A stretch of DNA of 64,000 bases from Acidimicrobiales bacterium. GTDB lineage: Bacteria; Actinomycetota; Acidimicrobiia; Acidimicrobiales; SKKL01. A program made the position numbers and the translations under genes. Below are positions 9,457 through 17,962 of the stretch, in pieces (position 1 is the stretch's first letter; each line of letters starts with the position of its first letter). The notes beneath the pieces were generated by a model. It was not told the origin of the DNA. It ran no database searches and was given only the letters and a program-made list of their open reading frames with translations. The DNA lies in assembly GCA_034521975.1 (NCBI GenBank), contig JAXHLR010000006.1, forward strand, positions 124,001 through 188,000. Reading direction: 5' to 3'.

Positions 9457-9930
9457 GTGGCACAGACGCATCACCTCTCCCAGGCCGCCTTCGACCGGCT
9501 CAAGGCCGAGCACGACGACCTCACCACCCGCGGGCGCATCGAGATCGCCCGCAAGATCGAGACCGCCCGCGAGCTGGGCGATCTTTCCGAGAACGGCGAC
9601 TACCACGCCGCCAAGGACGAACAGGGCCACATGGAGGGCCGGATCGCCCACCTGGCCTCCATGATCGAGAACGCCGAGATCGTCGAGGCGCCGACAGGAT
9701 CCGAGGAGGTGCACCCCGGGTCGATCGTGTCGATCGTCTACGAGGACGACGAGACGCCCGAGCGCTACCTCATCGGGTCGATCGAGGAGCGCCACGACGA
9801 CCTCGAGGTCGTGTCGTTGACCTCGCCACTCGGCGCGGCACTGATGGGAGCGGCGGTGGGCGACGAGGTGAGCTACCAGACCCCTATCGGGGCCGAGCTG
9901 TCGGTCACCATCGTCGAGATCGAGAACTGA
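9457..9930 (+). CDS. greA: Transcription elongation factor GreA
   Basis: 157 residues, normal GreA length. The protein enters the RNA polymerase secondary channel and stimulates cleavage of backtracked RNA. The N-terminal coiled coil has the catalytic tip sequence LGDLSENGDYHAAKDEQ with its paired acidic residues; the C-terminal FKBP-like domain ends VSYQTPIGAELSVTIVEIEN. I chose the GTG at 9457 (MAQTHHLSQAAFDRL) because of family alignment and the -10 box just upstream. It is divergent to the leuB operon. Confidence 0.94.
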   Translation: MAQTHHLSQAAFDRLKAEHDDLTTRGRIEIARKIETARELGDLSENGDYHAAKDEQGHMEGRIAHLASMIENAEIVEAPTGSEEVHPGSIVSIVYEDDETPERYLIGSIEERHDDLEVVSLTSPLGAALMGAAVGDEVSYQTPIGAELSVTIVEIEN

Positions 9931-9948
9931 ACGGCAGGCCGGATCACC

Positions 9949-10824
9949 GTGCGTGAACCCCGGCTGCCACCCGGACGTCCGCTGGAGCTGCCCGGACGGG
10001 GCACGACCTTCGTGCGCGAGTTGCCTGCCCCGCCGGGGGCGCCCACCCTGTTCCTGCTGCACGGATGGATGGCCAGCGCCGACCTCAACTGGTTCGCGGT
10101 GTTCCCCGAGCTGGTCGGACGCTATGGCGTGGTCACCATCGACCACCGCGGGCACGGGCGTGGCATCCGGAGCCGGCGCCGCTTCCGCCTTCGGGACTGT
10201 GCCGACGACGCTGTGGCCGCACTCGACGAACTGGGGATCGACACCGTCATTCCGGTGGGGTACTCGATGGGCGGACCCATCGCCCAGCTGCTGTGGCGCC
10301 ACCACCGAGACCGGGTGGATGGTCTGGTGCTGTGCGCCACCAGCCGCAACTTCGCGGGCAGTCCGATGGCCAAGGCCAGCTTCAGCGTCTTCCCCACGAT
10401 CGCCCTCGCCGGACGGGTCACCCCGGCCACCCTTCGCCAACGGGCCATGGAGCGGATGATGGTGCGCCGCAACGGGGGCGACAGCGGCTGGTTCCACGAG
10501 GAGTCGGTTCGCCACGATCCGGTGGCCCTGGCCGAAGCGGGCGGGGCGATCGGGCGGTTCACCTCCCACGAGTGGATCGGCGGGGTCGACGTGCCCACCG
10601 CGGTGGTGATCACCGAGCAGGACTCGGTGATCCCTCCAAATCGTCAGGAGAAGCTGGCTGCGGCCATCCCCGGCGCAACGGTTCACCGGGTTCCGGGCGA
10701 CCACACGGTGTGTGTCACCGAACCCCACCTGTTCGGGCCGGTGCTGCGGGACGCCTGCGCCTCGGTTGCCGCGAGGGTGCAGATCCAGCGGCGTGGCACG
10801 TCGCCCGATCCTCTCTCCACCTGA
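9949..10824 (+). CDS. Alpha/beta hydrolase
   Basis: 291-residue hydrolase-fold protein with the oxyanion HGW motif near residue 38, nucleophile Ser106 in GYSMGG, an acid candidate in TEQDSVIPP and a catalytic His in PGDHTV. It has no signal peptide, so it is probably cytoplasmic. It starts with GTG 18 bases after greA and is likely cotranscribed. Substrate cannot be told from sequence. Confidence 0.85.
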   Translation: MREPRLPPGRPLELPGRGTTFVRELPAPPGAPTLFLLHGWMASADLNWFAVFPELVGRYGVVTIDHRGHGRGIRSRRRFRLRDCADDAVAALDELGIDTVIPVGYSMGGPIAQLLWRHHRDRVDGLVLCATSRNFAGSPMAKASFSVFPTIALAGRVTPATLRQRAMERMMVRRNGGDSGWFHEESVRHDPVALAEAGGAIGRFTSHEWIGGVDVPTAVVITEQDSVIPPNRQEKLAAAIPGATVHRVPGDHTVCVTEPHLFGPVLRDACASVAARVQIQRRGTSPDPLST

Positions 10825-10929
10825 TCCCCAGCCCCGACCGCGGCGAAGGGGCCAGGATCGGGACCTCTGGCCCTACCCGAAGGGGATCTCGGCGGCGACG
10901 ATCGAGTTGCGGACGCGGGAGGGACCGAC

Positions 10930-11340
10930 ATGGACGACACGACCGCCGTGGAGGGTGTCGTACTGCTCGACACACCCGACGGCGGGGGGGCGCTCGAACG
11001 CGCGATCCTCGAACGGCTCGGCCACCCCGTCATCGAGTGCAACGGGCCGTCCGCCGACGGCATCTGCCCCCTGCTCATGGGCGCCCCGTGCTTCCTCTTC
11101 GAACAGGCACGAGGAATCGTGTTCGAGCTCGATCTCGACCGCTCACAGCACCGGGCCATCCTCGATCGCTATCAGGAGCTCGCACCGGCGGATCTCCCCA
11201 TCCGGGTGGTCCTCAAGCCCGGCCAGCGGGAGAGGTACGCCGACGAGCTGCGCGACGTCGTGGTGTGGGACCACGAGCCCTCGATCGACGACCTGGGTGC
11301 CTTTGCGGCCCAGATCGAAGCGGTCGAGCGGTCCGGCTGA
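10930..11340 (+). CDS. Unknown 136-residue protein
   Basis: Small acidic protein with a good ribosome binding site (GGGAGGG) before the ATG. It has an alpha/beta look (VVLLDTPDGGGALERAILERLG, then FELDLDRSQHRAILDRY) and a central cysteine-containing loop, DGICPLLMGAPCFLFEQ. I do not recognise a family. It points toward, and ends close to, the convergent ndgR-like gene. Confidence 0.75.
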   Translation: MDDTTAVEGVVLLDTPDGGGALERAILERLGHPVIECNGPSADGICPLLMGAPCFLFEQARGIVFELDLDRSQHRAILDRYQELAPADLPIRVVLKPGQRERYADELRDVVVWDHEPSIDDLGAFAAQIEAVERSG

Positions 11341-11350
11341 GCCACCGGCC

Positions 11351-12007
11351 TCAGCCGTTGAGGTCGGCCTCGATCCGGCGTGCCGCGGCGACGACCGCCT
11401 CGCCATGGCGCGCCCCGGGTCGCTCCCCCATCCGGTCGACCGGCCCGGACACGCTCACCGCGGCGACCACCTGATCGCGATCGTCACGGACCGGTGCGCT
11501 GACCGAGGCCACCCCCGCTTCGCGCTCGCCGATGCTCTCGGCCCAGGGGGAACCGGCCGCCGACGCTTCACCACCGAGGATCCGTCCCGCCGAGCCGACC
11601 TCCAGGGGCAGTGAGGCACCCAACGCGACGATCGTGCGGAGGCCGTGGGGTGACTCCAGGGAAGCGACGCAGACCCGGGTGTGTCCGTCCCGCACGTAGA
11701 GCTGGACACTCTCGCCGGTATCGGCCCGCAATGACTCGAGGGCGGGGCGGGCGACATCGGGCAACGCCAGCGCGCGGCTCGCCGCCCGGCCCAGGGCCAC
11801 GAGCCGCAGACCGGGCACGAACTGTCCCCGGTCGTCGCGGCGCACCAGGCCGTGGGCCTCGAGCGCCACCGCCAGGCGATGGGCGGTCGCCCGCGGCAGA
11901 CCGGTGGCTTCGACCAGCCCACCGAGGTCGAGCGCACCATGCTCCACCGCATCGAGCACCCGGACCGCCTTGTCGATCACGCCGACACCCGTTACTCTAG
12001 GTTCCAC
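11351..12007 (-). CDS. ndgR: IclR-family regulator of leucine synthesis (NdgR/LtbR type)
   Basis: About 218 residues: an N-terminal winged helix (VIDKAVRVLDAVEHG, then GLPRATAHRLAVALEAHGLV) and a C-terminal effector domain. The segments TGVGVIDKA and SIGEREAGVASVSAPVR closely resemble Streptomyces NdgR, and the gene is divergent to leuCD as ndgR/ltbR are. I chose the GTG at 12007, 8 bases after a TATACT -10 box, because it matches the N-terminal length of NdgR and implies a leaderless mRNA; GTG 11980 is a shorter alternative. It probably controls leuCD and itself. Confidence 0.88.
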   Translation of the reverse strand: MEPRVTGVGVIDKAVRVLDAVEHGALDLGGLVEATGLPRATAHRLAVALEAHGLVRRDDRGQFVPGLRLVALGRAASRALALPDVARPALESLRADTGESVQLYVRDGHTRVCVASLESPHGLRTIVALGASLPLEVGSAGRILGGEASAAGSPWAESIGEREAGVASVSAPVRDDRDQVVAAVSVSGPVDRMGERPGARHGEAVVAAARRIEADLNG

Positions 12008-12015
12008 AGAACAGG

Positions 12016-12044
12016 AGTATAGTCTCACATACTGAGATTCTCAA
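12016..12044 (-). promoter_or_regulatory. Promoter of the ndgR-like gene with overlapping operator palindromes
   Basis: Minus strand TTGAGA, 17-base spacer, TATACT: a near-consensus promoter. The same DNA on the plus strand contains TATAGT (12018-12023), a candidate -10 for leuC, so the two divergent promoters overlap. TCTCA/TGAGA repeats (12023-12037) and TGAGATTCTCA (12033-12043) overlap this promoter and are likely operator sites for the regulator. Confidence 0.7.
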
Positions 12045-12079
12045 CCCTGTGAGGTCCGCCAGCCAGGGAGCACGCAGCG

Positions 12080-13489
12080 ATGAACGACCGGCCCCGCACC
12101 ATGGCCGACAAGATCTGGGAGCGCCACCTGGTGCACCGCGGCGATGGCGATCCCGACCTGCTCTACATCGATCTTCACCTCGTCCACGAGGTCACCTCGC
12201 CCCAGGCGTTCGACGGGTTGCGCCTCGAAGGCCGCCGTGTGCGGCGCCCCGACCTCACCGTCGCCACCGAGGACCACAACGTACCGACCGCCGACATCGA
12301 CCAGCCCATCGCCGATCCGATCTCACGCACCCAGGTCGACACCCTCCGCCACAACGCCGAGGAGTTCGGGGTCACGCTGCACCCCATGGGAAGCCCGGGA
12401 CAGGGCATCGTCCACGTGATCGGGCCCGAACAGGGACTCACCCAGCCGGGCATGACCATCGTGTGCGGCGACAGCCACACCTCCACCCACGGGGCGTTCG
12501 GGGCCCTCGCCTTCGGCATCGGCACCAGCGAGGTCGAACACGTCCTCGCCACCCAGACCCTCCCCCAGCAACGACCGGGCACCATGGCCGTCACCGTCGA
12601 CGGCACACCGCCAGAGGGCACCACCGCCAAGGACATCATCCTCGCCGTCATCGGCCGCATCGGCACCGGCGGTGGAGTGGGCTCGATCATCGAGTATCGC
12701 GGCGAAGCCATCCGGGCGTTGTCGATGGAGGGCCGGATGACTGTGTGCAACATGTCGATCGAAGCCGGGGCCAAAGCCGGCCTGATCGCTCCCGACGAGA
12801 CCACCTTCGAGTACCTGAAGGGCCGGCCCCACGCCCCCACCGGCGAGACCTGGAACGCAGCCGTCGCCGACTGGCGGTCGCTCACCACCGATCCGGGTGC
12901 CGCCTTCGACAAAGAGGTCGTGCTCGACGCCAGCGAGATCGTCCCGCACGTCTCGTGGGGCACGAACCCCTCGCAGGTCGCGCCCATCACCGCATCGGTC
13001 CCCGACCCCGACTCCTATGCCGAGCCCAGCTCCCGCGACGCCGCCCGCCGCGCCCTCGACTACATGGGCCTCACCGCCGGCACACCGATCCGAGACATCC
13101 CCGTCGACACGGTGTTCATCGGATCCTGCACCAACAGCCGCATCGAAGACCTCCGAGCGGCCGCCCAGATCGCCCGAGGCCGCCACGTGGCCGATGGTGT
13201 GCGCACCCTGGTCGTCCCCGGCTCCTTCGCGGTCAAGCAGCAGGCCGAGGCCGAAGGGCTCCACGAGATCTTCACCGCCGCCGGGTTCGACTGGCGCGAG
13301 CCGGGCTGTTCGATGTGTCTGGCCATGAACCCCGACAAGCTCGCTCCCGGCGAGCGGTGCGCCTCCACCAGCAACCGCAACTTCGAGGGACGCCAGGGAC
13401 GTGGCGGCCGCACCCACCTGGTGTCGCCCGCGGTCGCCACCGCGACCGCCATCGCCGGACACTTCGCCACCCCCGCCGACCTGGACTGA
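12080..13489 (+). CDS. leuC: 3-isopropylmalate dehydratase large subunit
   Basis: 469-residue aconitase-family subunit that with LeuD isomerises 2- to 3-isopropylmalate, and in citramalate-pathway organisms also citramalate to methylmalate. The [4Fe-4S] ligands are Cys350 ([12 protein letters not shown]), Cys410 and Cys413 ([12 protein letters not shown]). AGGGAG lies 9 bases before the ATG. leuD follows after 12 bases. Expression is probably controlled by the divergent IclR regulator. Confidence 0.96.
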   Translation: MNDRPRTMADKIWERHLVHRGDGDPDLLYIDLHLVHEVTSPQAFDGLRLEGRRVRRPDLTVATEDHNVPTADIDQPIADPISRTQVDTLRHNAEEFGVTLHPMGSPGQGIVHVIGPEQGLTQPGMTIVCGDSHTSTHGAFGALAFGIGTSEVEHVLATQTLPQQRPGTMAVTVDGTPPEGTTAKDIILAVIGRIGTGGGVGSIIEYRGEAIRALSMEGRMTVCNMSIEAGAKAGLIAPDETTFEYLKGRPHAPTGETWNAAVADWRSLTTDPGAAFDKEVVLDASEIVPHVSWGTNPSQVAPITASVPDPDSYAEPSSRDAARRALDYMGLTAGTPIRDIPVDTVFIGSCTNSRIEDLRAAAQIARGRHVADGVRTLVVPGSFAVKQQAEAEGLHEIFTAAGFDWREPGCSMCLAMNPDKLAPGERCASTSNRNFEGRQGRGGRTHLVSPAVATATAIAGHFATPADLD

Positions 13490-13501
13490 GAAGAGGAAGC
13501 C

Positions 13502-14095
13502 ATGGAAGCCGTCCACATCGTCTCGGGCACCGCGGTGCCCCTCGACCGCTCCGACGTCGACACCGACCAGATCATCCCCTCCGACTGGCTCAAACGGGTC
13601 GAGCGCACCGGGTTCGGCGCCGGGCTCTTCTCGGAGTGGCGCGACGACCGCGACTTCGTGTTGAACCAGCCCCAGTACGCGGGCGCCTCGATCCTCGTCG
13701 CGGGCCCCAACTTCGGAACCGGCTCCTCGCGCGAGCACGCCGTCTGGGCGATCATGGACTACGGGTTCGCGGCGGTGGTCTCGCCCCGGTTCGGCGACAT
13801 CTTCCGCAACAATGCCACCAAGAACGGACTCGTTCCGGTCCAGGTCGATGATGCGACCGGCGAGGCGCTGTTGCAAGCCATCGAGGCCGATCCCGCCCTC
13901 GAGCTCACGATCGATGTCGAGCGCCGCATCCTGAGTGCCCCGTCGCTCGGCCTCGAGGTCGAGTTCCCGCTCGACGCGTCCACCCAGGAACGCTTCCTGG
14001 AAGGGCTCGACGACATCGGGATCACGCTCCGCTACGCCGAGGACATCGACCGCTTCGAGACGTCCCGTCCCGCCTGGGCACCCTCCCTGGACTGA
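13502..14095 (+). CDS. leuD: 3-isopropylmalate dehydratase small subunit
   Basis: 197-residue swivelling subunit with the DVDTDQIIPSDWLKR motif near the N-terminus and GPNFGTGSSREHAVWAI, which form part of the substrate site. A strong ribosome binding site (GAGGAA) follows the leuC stop. Normal length for LeuD. Confidence 0.96.
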   Translation: MEAVHIVSGTAVPLDRSDVDTDQIIPSDWLKRVERTGFGAGLFSEWRDDRDFVLNQPQYAGASILVAGPNFGTGSSREHAVWAIMDYGFAAVVSPRFGDIFRNNATKNGLVPVQVDDATGEALLQAIEADPALELTIDVERRILSAPSLGLEVEFPLDASTQERFLEGLDDIGITLRYAEDIDRFETSRPAWAPSLD

Positions 14096-14134
14096 GATTC
14101 CGGATCGGCGGGAACCGGAGGCGGGAGCGGTTCG

Positions 14135-14173
14135 TCACACCTCCAACACCAGTACACGGCATGGAGGGTGTGA
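14135..14173 (+). promoter_or_regulatory. Hairpin that can hide the ribosome binding site of the next gene
   Basis: TCACACCTCCA (14135-14145) pairs with TGGAGGGTGTGA (14162-14173), 11 base pairs with one bulged G. The GGAGGG Shine-Dalgarno (14163-14168) of the gene starting at 14175 lies inside the stem, so folding should block translation. Confidence 0.5.
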
Positions 14174-14174
14174 C

Positions 14175-16334
14175 ATGGGACGACGCTGGCTGAGCCCGGG
14201 AGCGGCGATCGCGGCGATCACGGTGGTGGGGCTGCTCGCCGGCTGCACCTCGTCGAGCGAGGAGGACCCCACCGCGAGCCCACCCGAGACCGTCGAGCTC
14301 GGAGGAGACGACGTCGAGCTCGTCTCCGCGCTGTTGCAGCGCTATGACTCGTGCGACGCGTTCCTCGCCGACGTGAAGGCCGAAGCCCTCGAACGGGTCG
14401 GGCCCTACGGACTCGGCAACCAGCACGGCTACCCCATCGGCCTCGGCGGCGGCGATGGCCGCATGGCCTTCGCCGAAGCGGGCGACGACATGGCCGACTC
14501 CGCCGGGTCGGCGCCCGCGCCGACGGCGACCGGCACCGATCCCGCGTTCTCGGGCACGAACCTGCAGGAACAGGGCGTCGACGAGCCCGACCTCGTCAAG
14601 ACCGACGGCACCCTCGCGGCCGCGGTCAGCGGCGACCGCCTACACATGATCGACGTGGTCGATCCCTCCGACCCACAGCTGCTGTCGTCGACTCCGCTGG
14701 CCGGCCACGGGGCCGAACTGCTGCTCGACGGCGACCGCCTCCTGGTGCTGCAACGGACCGGACAGCACTGGGGACCGCCCCAGCCGCTTCATGGGGAGGC
14801 CATCGGTGCGCCAGCGGGAGCCGCCGGCACCGGGTCCAGTGCGTCGGGCGGCGGTGACCGAGTCGCTCCCGGACCGTACCTGCCCTCAGCCGAGCTCACC
14901 ACGATCGCCATGGTCGACATCTCCGATCCCGAGACACCACGGGCCGAGCGCACCTGGACCGTCGAGGGTGGCTACCTCAGCGCCAGGGCGGTCGACGGCA
15001 CTGCCCGCATCGTTGCCCGGAGCAACCCGGCGAGCACCCTGGCATTCGTCTATCCGAGCGGCCCGAACGCCGAGGAGGCGGCCACCGAGGCCAACCGGGC
15101 GGTGATCGAGGCCTCGACGATCGACGACTGGGTCCCGTCGCTGACCGTCAGCGACGCCGACGGCACCGTGACCACCGAGACGCGGGTCGCACCCTGTGAC
15201 CAGCTCTACCGGCCGTCGGTGTTCTCCGGGTTCGGGTTGGTGTCGGTCCTCACCGCCGACATGGGCGGCGACGGGGTGAACGAGAACGACGGCGTCGGCG
15301 TGCTCTCGAGCGGCGAGACCGTCTATGCGTCGCCAACCAGCCTCTTCGTCGCCACCAACCAGTGGCTCGACCCCGAACCCGACCCCGCCACCTCCGAGGA
15401 CATCATGCCGGTGCCACCACGCCGCTCGCAGCGCACCGACGTCCACCAGTTCGCGATCGACGAGCCCGGGCCCGCCCACTACCTGGCGTCGGGATCGGTC
15501 GAGGGGCGGGTCCTCAACCAGTTCTCGATGTCCGAGCACGACGGGCACCTGCGGATCGCGGTCACCGAGGATCGCAACGGTTCCGACTCGGCCAGCTCGG
15601 TGGTCGTGCTGAGCCGCGACGGCGAGACGCTCGACGAGGTCGGCAGGGTGGGCGACCTGGGCGTGACCGAGCAGATCTACGCCGTGCGGTTCATGGGTGA
15701 CCGTGGCTATGTGGTGACGTTCCGCCAGATCGACCCGCTCTACACGCTCGACCTCTCCGATCCCGCCGATCCGAAGATGCTCGGCGAGCTCAAGATCCCG
15801 GGGTTCTCGTCATACCTGCACCCGGTCGGCCAGGACCTGTTGGTCGGAGTCGGCCAGGACGCCACCGATGACGGGCGGGTGACCGGCTCACAGGTGTCGC
15901 TGTTCGACGTCTCGGACCCCGCTGACCCGCAGCGGGTGTCCCAGCTCGACCTCGGCGAGGGCACGAACTCCGAGGTCGAGCACGATCACCGGGCGTTCCT
16001 GTTCTGGGAGGACCTCGCGGTGCTGCCGTTCACCGCCTACCGATGGGAGGACGGCGACGACTCGATGCGCACCGGGGCGGTGGGTGTCGACATCGACGTC
16101 GAGGCCCGTGCACTCAGCGAGCGGGGTCGCATCAGCCACGCCGACCAGCCGTCGGGGGCGGTGGGTGAACCCTCGACCAGTGCACCGCACCCGTCGTGGG
16201 AGCGACAGCACCGCAGCCAGATCCGCCGCTCGCTCGTGGTCGGCGACTCACTGCTGACGGTGTCCGCTCGGGGCATCCTCTCCTCCGACCTCGACACCTT
16301 GGAGCCCGCGGGCTGGTCCAGCTTCGACGGCTGA
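14175..16334 (+). CDS. Secreted beta-propeller lipoprotein
   Basis: About 719 residues. Signal peptide with lipobox LLAGC (Cys24), then an acidic linker and a large domain with the hallmark TNLQEQGVDEPDLVKTDG, followed by repeated MVDISDPETP, LDLSDPADPKMLGELKIPG and FDVSDPADPQRVSQLDLGEG blades. This fits the C-terminal beta-propeller family of secreted proteins (Beta_propel). It is probably exposed on the cell surface; its role is unknown. The ATG at 14175 is chosen from the signal peptide and GGAGGG. It converges on serA with an 8-base gap. Confidence 0.88.
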   Translation: MGRRWLSPGAAIAAITVVGLLAGCTSSSEEDPTASPPETVELGGDDVELVSALLQRYDSCDAFLADVKAEALERVGPYGLGNQHGYPIGLGGGDGRMAFAEAGDDMADSAGSAPAPTATGTDPAFSGTNLQEQGVDEPDLVKTDGTLAAAVSGDRLHMIDVVDPSDPQLLSSTPLAGHGAELLLDGDRLLVLQRTGQHWGPPQPLHGEAIGAPAGAAGTGSSASGGGDRVAPGPYLPSAELTTIAMVDISDPETPRAERTWTVEGGYLSARAVDGTARIVARSNPASTLAFVYPSGPNAEEAATEANRAVIEASTIDDWVPSLTVSDADGTVTTETRVAPCDQLYRPSVFSGFGLVSVLTADMGGDGVNENDGVGVLSSGETVYASPTSLFVATNQWLDPEPDPATSEDIMPVPPRRSQRTDVHQFAIDEPGPAHYLASGSVEGRVLNQFSMSEHDGHLRIAVTEDRNGSDSASSVVVLSRDGETLDEVGRVGDLGVTEQIYAVRFMGDRGYVVTFRQIDPLYTLDLSDPADPKMLGELKIPGFSSYLHPVGQDLLVGVGQDATDDGRVTGSQVSLFDVSDPADPQRVSQLDLGEGTNSEVEHDHRAFLFWEDLAVLPFTAYRWEDGDDSMRTGAVGVDIDVEARALSERGRISHADQPSGAVGEPSTSAPHPSWERQHRSQIRRSLVVGDSLLTVSARGILSSDLDTLEPAGWSSFDG

Positions 16335-16342
16335 GGCGTGGT

Positions 16343-17917
16343 TCAGTCGCTCGAGCGACCGGCGGCGTGAACCGACAGGATCCCGTCGGCGGCCTGGAGC
16401 TGGCGGACCACATCTGCCGAGATCGCCTGTCCGGTGGCGATCACCATCAACGCCGAGTCGCCCCCTTCGGTTTGGCCCACCGCCATGTCGGCGATGTTGA
16501 CCTCGGCCTGGCCGAGGATCGTGCCGACCGATCCGATGACGCCCGGTCGGTCGTCGTTGCGGATGAACAACATGTTCGCGGCCGGCGGCACGTCGATGGC
16601 GTGCTGGTCGACCATGACGATGCGCGCGTCGCCCCGCGGTCCGGCAAGCGTGCCGGCGATGGAGTGGTCCCCGCCGCGCAAGGTGATGAGGTTGACGAAC
16701 TCCTGGGTGGCTTCGGTCTTGATCTCGCGGACGCCGACACCCCGGGACTCGGCGAGCTGCGGGGCGTTCACATAGGTGACCGGCTCGTCGGTCACGCTGC
16801 CGAGCAGGCCCCGAAGCACCGACAGGGTGAGGATGCGGGTGTCGTACTCGGCCAAGTGACCCTGGTACTCGATCTCGAGGGTGGAGGGCATGCCGTCGGT
16901 GAGCCCCACGAAGAGCTGACCGAGCCGTTCCGCCATCGGCAGGAATGGCTGGATCTCCTCGGCAGCCTCACTGGCGGCGATGTTCACCGCGAACGGAACG
17001 AAGTCACCAGCGAGGGCGAGGGCGATCTGCTCCGCGACGATGACCCCCGCCTTGTCCTGGGCCTCGGCGGTACTTGCCCCGAGGTGGGGGGTGGCCACCA
17101 CCTGGGAGTGGGCGAACAGCGGGGACTCGGTGCACGGCTCCTCCTCGAACACGTCGAGGGCGGCCCCGGCCACCGTGCCGGCGGTGATGGCCCGGTCGAG
17201 CGCCGCCTCGTCGATGATCCCGCCCCGTGCGCAGTTGACGATCCGGAGTCCGGGCTTGGCCTTGGCGAGCAGGTCGTCGTCGATCAGGCCGACGCTCTCG
17301 GGGGTCTTGAGGAGATGGATGGTGACGAAGTCGGCCTGGGACATGAGCTCGTCGAGCTCGAGCAGCTCGATGCCGAGCTGGCGACCCCGCTCGGCCGACA
17401 CCCAGGGATCCCACGCGACCAGGCGCATGCCGAAGGCCAGGCACCGCTGGGCGACGAGGGTGCCGATGCGCCCGAGCCCCAGCACACCGAGGGTCTTGCC
17501 GTAGAGCTCGGTGCCCTCCCACTGCGACTTCTCCCATCGTCCCGCCTGGAGGGCGCCGTGGGCCTGGGGCACGTTGCGGGCCTGGCTCAACAGCAGTGCC
17601 ATGGTGTGCTCGGCGGTCGAGAGGCTGTTGGAGCCCGGTGCGTTGGCCACCATGACCCCGCGGCTGGTCGCCGCCGCGACGTCGACGTTGTCGACCCCGA
17701 GGCCCGCCCGGCCGATCGCGACCAGGTCCGAACCGGCATCGAGCACCTCGGCGGTCACCTTGGTGGCCGAGCGGATGACCAGGGCCGATGCTCCCTTCAC
17801 CAGTTCGAGCAGCTCGTCCGGGGCCGGTCCGAGCTGGATGTCGACCTCATGGCCTGCTTCGCGCAGACGCTCGAGGCCTCGTTCGGCGAGTGATTCGGTG
17901 ACGAGGATGCGGGCCAT
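16343..17917 (-). CDS. serA: D-3-phosphoglycerate dehydrogenase
   Basis: 524 residues, the long form used by actinobacteria. NAD-binding Rossmann motif GLGRIGTLVAQRCLAFGM at about residue 150, catalytic Arg in NCARGGIIDE, and the His of PHLGASTAEAQ; the C-terminus carries an intervening domain and an ACT domain (MLFIRNDDRPGVIGSVGTIL) that binds serine for feedback control. The start at MARILVTES is set by family alignment; the ATG has no clear Shine-Dalgarno. It follows the S9 peptidase gene by 45 bases. Confidence 0.95.
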   Translation of the reverse strand: MARILVTESLAERGLERLREAGHEVDIQLGPAPDELLELVKGASALVIRSATKVTAEVLDAGSDLVAIGRAGLGVDNVDVAAATSRGVMVANAPGSNSLSTAEHTMALLLSQARNVPQAHGALQAGRWEKSQWEGTELYGKTLGVLGLGRIGTLVAQRCLAFGMRLVAWDPWVSAERGRQLGIELLELDELMSQADFVTIHLLKTPESVGLIDDDLLAKAKPGLRIVNCARGGIIDEAALDRAITAGTVAGAALDVFEEEPCTESPLFAHSQVVATPHLGASTAEAQDKAGVIVAEQIALALAGDFVPFAVNIAASEAAEEIQPFLPMAERLGQLFVGLTDGMPSTLEIEYQGHLAEYDTRILTLSVLRGLLGSVTDEPVTYVNAPQLAESRGVGVREIKTEATQEFVNLITLRGGDHSIAGTLAGPRGDARIVMVDQHAIDVPPAANMLFIRNDDRPGVIGSVGTILGQAEVNIADMAVGQTEGGDSALMVIATGQAISADVVRQLQAADGILSVHAAGRSSD

Positions 17918-17962
17918 GTGGCAATGATGGAGCCCCGGCGGGCCTGTCGCCAAGCTCGATCC

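Noticed and set aside
12323-13876. Minus-strand frame of 517 residues over leuCD
   Set aside because: Antisense to leuC and leuD, which have intact motifs and ribosome binding sites.
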